Shown: positions 17,186-17,337 of the stretch, piece by piece
How the letters are laid out: every line of letters begins with the position of its first letter
Position numbering within the stretch: the stretch's first letter is position 1
Assembly: GCA_017302355.1 (NCBI GenBank)
Contig: JAFLDQ010000065.1
Span: forward strand, 1 to 17,337
DNA from: Dechloromonas sp.
Lineage (GTDB): Bacteria > Pseudomonadota > Gammaproteobacteria > Burkholderiales > Rhodocyclaceae
DNA length: 17,337 nucleotides
Direction of reading: 5' to 3'
Program-made: the position numbers and the translations under genes
Notes under the pieces: model-generated
Seen by the model: only the letters and a program-made list of their open reading frames with translations
The model's database searches: none
What the model was told of the DNA's origin: nothing

Positions 17186-17252
17186 CAGTTTCCGCGATTG
17201 AAACGACATGGTTTCTGAGGATCCCCGCCACACAAGCGATCCGGTAGAGTTG

Positions 17253-17282
17253 AGGTGATCGAGACACTCACCTATCGGGTGA
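17253..17282 (+). other. Alternative hairpins in the IS transposase leader
   Basis: Three short segments can form two mutually exclusive stems: AGGTGA (17253-17258) with TCACCT (17268-17273), or TCACC (17268-17272) with GGTGA (17278-17282). The second ends two bases before the AAAGGAGG Shine-Dalgarno (17285-17292). Such leader structures in insertion sequences can limit transposase translation from transcripts entering from outside. The pairing is seen; the function is inferred. Confidence 0.4.
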
Positions 17283-17299
17283 CGAAAGGAGGCGGGGCG

Positions 17300-17337
17300 A
17301 TGGGGACTTTGGCACAGACGGTGCTTCCGTTCAAGCT
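17300..17337 (+). CDS. IS1380-family transposase, N-terminal fragment (cut by the window edge)
   Basis: A strong AAAGGAGG (17285-17292) precedes the ATG at 17300 by 7 bases. The 12 complete codons read MGTLAQTVLPFK, with Leu the likely next residue, which I recognise as the start of IS1380-family (DDE) transposases. The rest is outside the window. With so few residues the family call depends on this short N-terminal match together with the mobile-element context and the interrupted integrase beside it. Confidence 0.65.
   Translation, partial: MGTLAQTVLPFK

Larger units (their letters stand above)
16236..17337. mobile_element. Left part of an integrative element, itself interrupted by an IS
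   Basis: From the trpG junction onward the sequence changes character: AT-richer non-coding DNA (16236-16405), then a P4-type integrase pointing away from the junction, then IS sequence. An integrase gene close to one end, next to a broken chromosomal gene, is the usual layout of an integrative element. No tRNA lies at the junction. The right end and attachment-site duplicate are outside the window, so the extent is unknown and the boundary at 16236 is inferred. Confidence 0.5.
17184..17337 (+). mobile_element. Left end of an IS1380-family insertion sequence (partial)
   Basis: Integrase similarity ends abruptly near 17185. The following sequence (CCCAGTTTCCGCG at 17184 onward) leads over about 115 bases into a transposase start whose first residues match IS1380-family transposases. 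I take the IS left end to be near 17184, but the terminal inverted repeat cannot be proved because the other end is outside the window. The insertion truncates the integrase. Confidence 0.6.

Overview
This window looks like a chromosomal segment of a GC-rich betaproteobacterium, most likely order Rhodocyclales (a Dechloromonas/Azonexus/Candidatus Accumulibacter-type genome). I infer this from gene order and protein flavour, not from a database search. The order is the end of the dcw cell-wall/division cluster (murC-ddl-ftsQ-ftsA-ftsZ-lpxC), then dciA and an M23 peptidase gene divergently, secA, argJ, a YdiK-type transporter, apaG, and finally the trpE locus.

Positions 1-5882 are a tightly packed, co-directional envelope and division block. 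It makes UDP-MurNAc-L-Ala (MurC) and D-Ala-D-Ala (Ddl), the divisome proteins FtsQ, FtsA and FtsZ, and then LpxC, the committed step of lipid A synthesis, from what looks like its own extended -10 promoter. Positions 5883-7332 hold an intergenic repeat, a small membrane protein gene, a DciA-like gene on the minus strand and a decayed M23 peptidase gene. Positions 7380-12492 carry secA with its own promoter and a textbook terminator, then argJ and ydiK. A second copy of the same intergenic repeat separates ydiK from a convergent apaG-methyltransferase pair (12571-13577, minus strand).

The right third (13578-17337) is eroded. Between apaG and trpE lies a recognisable but broken ribulose-phosphate 3-epimerase gene (rpe). 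The gph gene that I would expect to follow it is not visible. trpE is intact and is followed by a stand-alone CZB zinc-binding protein and then a palindrome-rich stretch. After that comes a strong Shine-Dalgarno and exactly six codons (M-L-L-M-I-D) that match the start of trpG, the expected partner of trpE. The reading then leaves trpG and, about 170 bp further on, a P4-type tyrosine integrase begins. I infer that an integrative element entered, or recombined across, the 5' end of trpG. The integrase itself is dead: it has one in-frame amber stop, and its catalytic domain is cut off by what appears to be the left end of an IS1380-family insertion sequence, whose transposase starts at 17300 and runs off the window.

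I did not find a convincing new defence or biosynthetic system. The observations most worth following are the truncated trpG/integrative element junction, the ~95 bp repeat that begins immediately after two different stop codons, the decayed M23 and rpe genes, a terminator that abuts the argJ ribosome binding site, and several alternative RNA hairpins in leader regions.
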